Part shown: positions 6,348 through 7,815 of the stretch, in pieces | Numbering within the stretch: position 1 is the first letter of the stretch | How the letters are laid out: each line of letters begins with the position of its first letter | DNA from: an uncultured Bacteroidales bacterium | Lineage (GTDB): Bacteria; Bacteroidota; Bacteroidia; Bacteroidales; P3 | Assembly (NCBI GenBank): GCA_905236405.1 | Contig: CAJOQB010000015.1 | Location: 1-7,815, forward strand | Direction: 5' to 3' | DNA: 7,815 bases | Notes under the pieces: generated by a model | The model's input: only the letters and a program-made list of their open reading frames with translations | Database searches by the model: none | Told to the model about the DNA's origin: nothing | Made by a program: the position numbers and the translations under genes

Positions 6348-6935
6348 ATGAGTAAAACATTGGTGCGATGGACGGTGTCGCTCGCCGTCCTCACCTTAAT
6401 CTTTTTGGCAGTAGCCCTTGTGCCGAAATTCTTTCTCGACAACGGAGACAAGCTGGTGTGCCAGATGGATAATTGGGCATGGATATTGGCCACGATGTCT
6501 GTTGCCGTCGAGGTGATACTGCTGACCATCCTTTTCGCGAAAGGGAAACGCCCGTTATGGAAAGTGACGGCCTGTCTGGTCTGTTTTGTATTGGAGATGG
6601 CCTGTCTGGTCTCTTTCTATGGTGCTGTGATGAGGCACAATCATAAGGTTTGGAGCGACAAAGACTATGTCGTTTATTCGAAAAAAGACACCTTTGACCC
6701 CGAACAGCTTGTGCTTTACAAAAAGGACGGCCTGGTTGACAGGCAGATGTACACCTTGTGTAGCACCTATGGTCTCATCAAGAAATTCGATTGCACCATA
6801 GACAAGGACACCGACCTGATAAAAGTGGAGATGGATGATACGGATATCGATGGATATAACGTCTACCACAATACGTTGTTTTACCGTTTGAGTAACGGTC
6901 ATCCGTATGAGCAAGACAAGGTCGACTCGCTGTAG
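6348..6935 (+). CDS. Unknown membrane protein with three transmembrane helices and a soluble C-terminal domain
   Basis: I do not recognise this 195-residue protein. Three hydrophobic segments are clear: about 7-25, 43-64 and 71-94. A positively charged end (R-H-N-H-K) follows the third. The remaining 100 residues are soluble and mixed in charge, with Y-V-V-Y-S-K-K-D, L-V-L-Y-K-K-D-G-L-V and a run of acidic residues around 152-168, a pattern compatible with a small beta-rich domain. Cysteines at 38, 76, 79, 86, 138 and 149 show no recognised motif. A sampled stretch has 24 G/C of 60 bases, clearly lower than the neighbouring genes, so recent acquisition or relaxed selection is possible. It is a single-gene unit: it has its own promoter-like element, a repeat array on each side and a terminator at 7078. 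ATG at 6348 is the first in frame. Confidence 0.8.
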   Translation: MSKTLVRWTVSLAVLTLIFLAVALVPKFFLDNGDKLVCQMDNWAWILATMSVAVEVILLTILFAKGKRPLWKVTACLVCFVLEMACLVSFYGAVMRHNHKVWSDKDYVVYSKKDTFDPEQLVLYKKDGLVDRQMYTLCSTYGLIKKFDCTIDKDTDLIKVEMDDTDIDGYNVYHNTLFYRLSNGHPYEQDKVDSL

Positions 6936-6978
6936 TCGTCGACAAACCGATAGGAGCACCCCACACCTTCTCCCGCCA

Positions 6979-7058
6979 AGAGGTATATCTCACTCTCGCG
7001 AAAAGATATATCTCGTCGCTTCGAGAAGATATATTTCGCTGCAGCGAAATATACCTCT
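6979..7058 (+). repeat. Second three-unit dyad array with a perfect 24-bp palindrome, in the 3' region of the membrane protein gene
   Basis: Three imperfect 23-base units start at 6982, 7005 and 7028, each opening with G-R-TATAT-Y-TC and each holding a dyad towards its end (unit 2: TCTCG-tcgctt-CGAGA; unit 3: TTTCGC and GCGAAA). The third unit runs into a perfect 24-bp palindrome at 7030-7053, centred on GCTGCAGC. The whole array is enclosed by a perfect 10-bp inverted repeat, AGAGGTATAT (6979-6988) and ATATACCTCT (7049-7058). The right arm overlaps the palindrome, so the two structures exclude each other. There is no open frame of note. Confidence 0.82.
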
Positions 7059-7077
7059 CCATGTGACAAGATAGAAG

Positions 7078-7109
7078 AAAGCCGAGACCACCAGCTGGCC
7101 TCGGCTTTT
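7078..7109 (+). terminator. Rho-independent terminator, probably bidirectional
   Basis: AAAGCCGAG (7078-7086) pairs with CTCGGCTTT (7100-7108) in a 9-bp stem with a 13-base loop that holds a small CCAGCTGG palindrome. The stem is followed by T-rich sequence (TTTTCTCGTTTTA) and preceded by A-rich sequence, so it can work on both strands. It would end the transcript of the 6348-6935 gene and insulate the gene at 7204. Confidence 0.85.
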
Positions 7110-7144
7110 CTCGTTTTAGTGTGTCGATGCAGGATTGCGGCAGG

Positions 7145-7168
7145 CAATAAAATCCGCCTCGCGACGTT
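7145..7168 (+). promoter_or_regulatory. Promoter-like element CAATAA-N14-CGTT (copy 4), for the 7204 lipoprotein gene
   Basis: CAATAA at 7145-7150 is followed after 14 bases by CGTTTG at 7165. The sequence GACGTTTG matches the Bacteroidetes -7 box TAnnTTTG except at its first base. A GCGG (7137-7140) and CCGC (7154-7157) dyad flanks the hexamer. The start codon is at 7204, leaving a leader of roughly 25-30 bases. Confidence 0.55.
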
Positions 7169-7203
7169 TGTTGAGCAAATAATTATAAACCTAACAAAGC
7201 ATT

Positions 7204-7668
7204 ATGAAGACAAATCCTTTCAAACTGATGGCTGCAATGGTCATGGGCGCAATGCTGATGACAGCGTTCCAATGTGGGAAAGAGGAAGACCCTGAGGAGG
7301 TGAACACCAACTATAATGCGCGCCACTCCAAGTGCCTAAGTCACACCGATAAGGAAGCCAAAGGCTTCTACAGCCCCGACTCGGCAAGCGTGGACTACGA
7401 TGCCGTCAACCAGCGGCTGCATGTGACGCACCACAACCTGGCGGTCAACTGCGGCACCGCCGAGATGGACGGCGGAATCATCGTCAGCGCCATCCGCACC
7501 GGACAGACCATCGACATCTACGAACGCGAGGATGAAGGCAATCCGCAGGCCAACTGCATGTGCGACGTGGACAACGAGTTCGACCTCTACAGCATCGAGC
7601 CTGGTATCTACACACTCGTCTTCCACAGTTGCTATCCCGACCCGCTGTCGGTCACGTTCAGTTTTTGA
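7204..7668 (+). CDS. Probable surface-exposed lipoprotein with conserved Cys pattern
   Basis: This 154-residue protein starts with a signal peptide (K-T-N-P-F-K, then a Met/Ala-rich hydrophobic core at about 8-21) and a lipobox-like A-F-Q-C24. Gln at -1 is unusual. The residues after the Cys, G-K-E-E-D, fit the Bacteroidetes lipoprotein export signal (K followed by acidic residues), which sends lipoproteins to the cell surface. The mature part looks beta-rich, with H-N-L-A-V-N-C83-G, I-I-V-S-A-I, T-I-D-I-Y-E, A-N-C118-M-C120-D and a D-L-Y-S-I-E-P-G-I-Y-T-L-V-F strand pair at about 127-140. Similar C-x-C-x-x-D segments followed by L-x-x-G-x-Y occur, as I recall, in small Bacteroidales lipoproteins of unknown function. 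Six cysteines in all (24, 44, 83, 118, 120, 143) suggest disulfides. The function is unknown. Confidence 0.82.
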   Translation: MKTNPFKLMAAMVMGAMLMTAFQCGKEEDPEEVNTNYNARHSKCLSHTDKEAKGFYSPDSASVDYDAVNQRLHVTHHNLAVNCGTAEMDGGIIVSAIRTGQTIDIYEREDEGNPQANCMCDVDNEFDLYSIEPGIYTLVFHSCYPDPLSVTFSF

Positions 7669-7680
7669 AGCCACAGAACG

Positions 7681-7702
7681 ATGCGGGCAATAAAAACCGC
7701 AT
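7681..7702 (+). repeat. Hairpin around the last promoter-like element
   Basis: ATGCGG (7681-7686) and CCGCAT (7697-7702) form a 6-bp dyad with a 10-base loop that contains the CAATAA hexamer. The copy at 7137-7157 has the same arrangement with a 4-bp arm (GCGG and CCGC). No U-tract follows, so it is not read as the terminator of the 7204 gene. Confidence 0.45.
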
Positions 7703-7711
7703 GGGGACGTT
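7688..7711 (+). promoter_or_regulatory. Promoter-like element CAATAA-N14-CGTT (copy 5), facing a gene beyond the window
   Basis: CAATAA at 7688-7693 is followed after 14 bases by CGTTTATA at 7708. The GGACGTTTATA part is identical to copy 1 at 1630-1640. No credible gene starts before the window ends: an ATG at 7727 gives only nine codons (M-K-S-K-T-K-L-I-P). The element therefore either drives a gene that starts after 7815, through a leader of about 95 bases or more, or makes a short leader peptide. Confidence 0.45.
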
Positions 7712-7815
7712 TATATTGGTGTAAAAATGAAAAGTAAAACTAAACTGATACCATGATGAGGAATTGAATACCATTGATGCAAAATGCATAAAATAGTAAT
7801 GTTCAATTAAATAAT
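7712..7815. other. AT-rich noncoding tail
   Basis: Bases 7721-7815 contain 23 G/C of 95, far below the rest of the window. There is a near-repeat of ATACCATGATG (7749-7759) as ATACCATTGATG (7769-7780) and a small dyad, ATGCA-AAA-TGCAT (7777-7789). No gene, tRNA or terminator is seen. It could be a leader region or the edge of acquired DNA. Confidence 0.5.

Noticed and set aside
6113..6529. A minus-strand frame running through the 22-bp repeat array
   Set aside because: It overlaps the promoter elements, and the 22-base unit shifts frame at each copy, so the array is not built as coding sequence.
7727..7756. Nine-codon frame M-K-S-K-T-K-L-I-P as a gene
   Set aside because: It is too short to support from sequence alone, has no conserved feature, and lies in AT-rich DNA where such frames arise by chance.

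Overview
The window looks like chromosomal DNA of a GC-rich member of the Bacteroidales (Prevotella-like or a relative). The reasons are the Bacteroidetes-type RlmN and ThiL sequences, lipoproteins with a lipobox followed by an acidic stretch (C-G-K-E-E-D), the absence of convincing Shine-Dalgarno sequences, and a Y-family polymerase/YolD pair of the gut-anaerobe type. Coding DNA is GC-rich (39 of 60 bases in one sampled line). The gene at 6348-6935 is clearly poorer (24 of 60 in one sampled line), and the last 95 bases are very AT-rich (23 G/C of 95). The genus assignment is inference.

Layout. (1) Positions 3-548: the C-terminal part of a class A penicillin-binding protein, followed 6 bases later by rlmN (555-1595). 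(2) Positions 1646-4395: a compact plus-strand cluster of a 56-residue lipoprotein, a SprT-like zinc metallopeptidase, a Y-family translesion polymerase with a QLELF clamp-binding motif, and a YolD-like partner that overlaps the polymerase stop by 4 bases. (3) Positions 4392-6125, minus strand: thiL then pcm, converging on the YolD gene with a 4-base overlap of coding ends. (4) Positions 6126-7203: an unknown three-helix membrane protein (6348-6935) with a three-unit dyad repeat array on each side and a strong hairpin terminator at 7078-7109. (5) Positions 7204-7668: a probable surface-exposed lipoprotein with a conserved Cys pattern. (6) Positions 7669-7815: an AT-rich tail with a promoter-like element for a gene beyond the window.

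The most coherent new signal is a promoter-like element, CAATAA, then exactly 14 bases, then CGTT. It occurs five times, always between genes and always pointing at the next gene or operon: 1613 (lipoprotein/SprT/polymerase cluster), 6179 on the minus strand (thiL-pcm), 6291 (membrane protein), 7145 (lipoprotein) and 7688 (next gene). By eye these are the only CAATAA hexamers on either strand.

Functionally, the cluster at 1646-4395 suggests a DNA-damage-tolerance operon. It joins a Spartan-like protease family (eukaryotic SPRTN degrades DNA-protein crosslinks) to a translesion polymerase. A second point of note is that ThiL has Gln and Asn where two metal-binding Asp residues are expected. 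The tandem dyad arrays at 6195-6260 and 6979-7058 are not explained by any gene.
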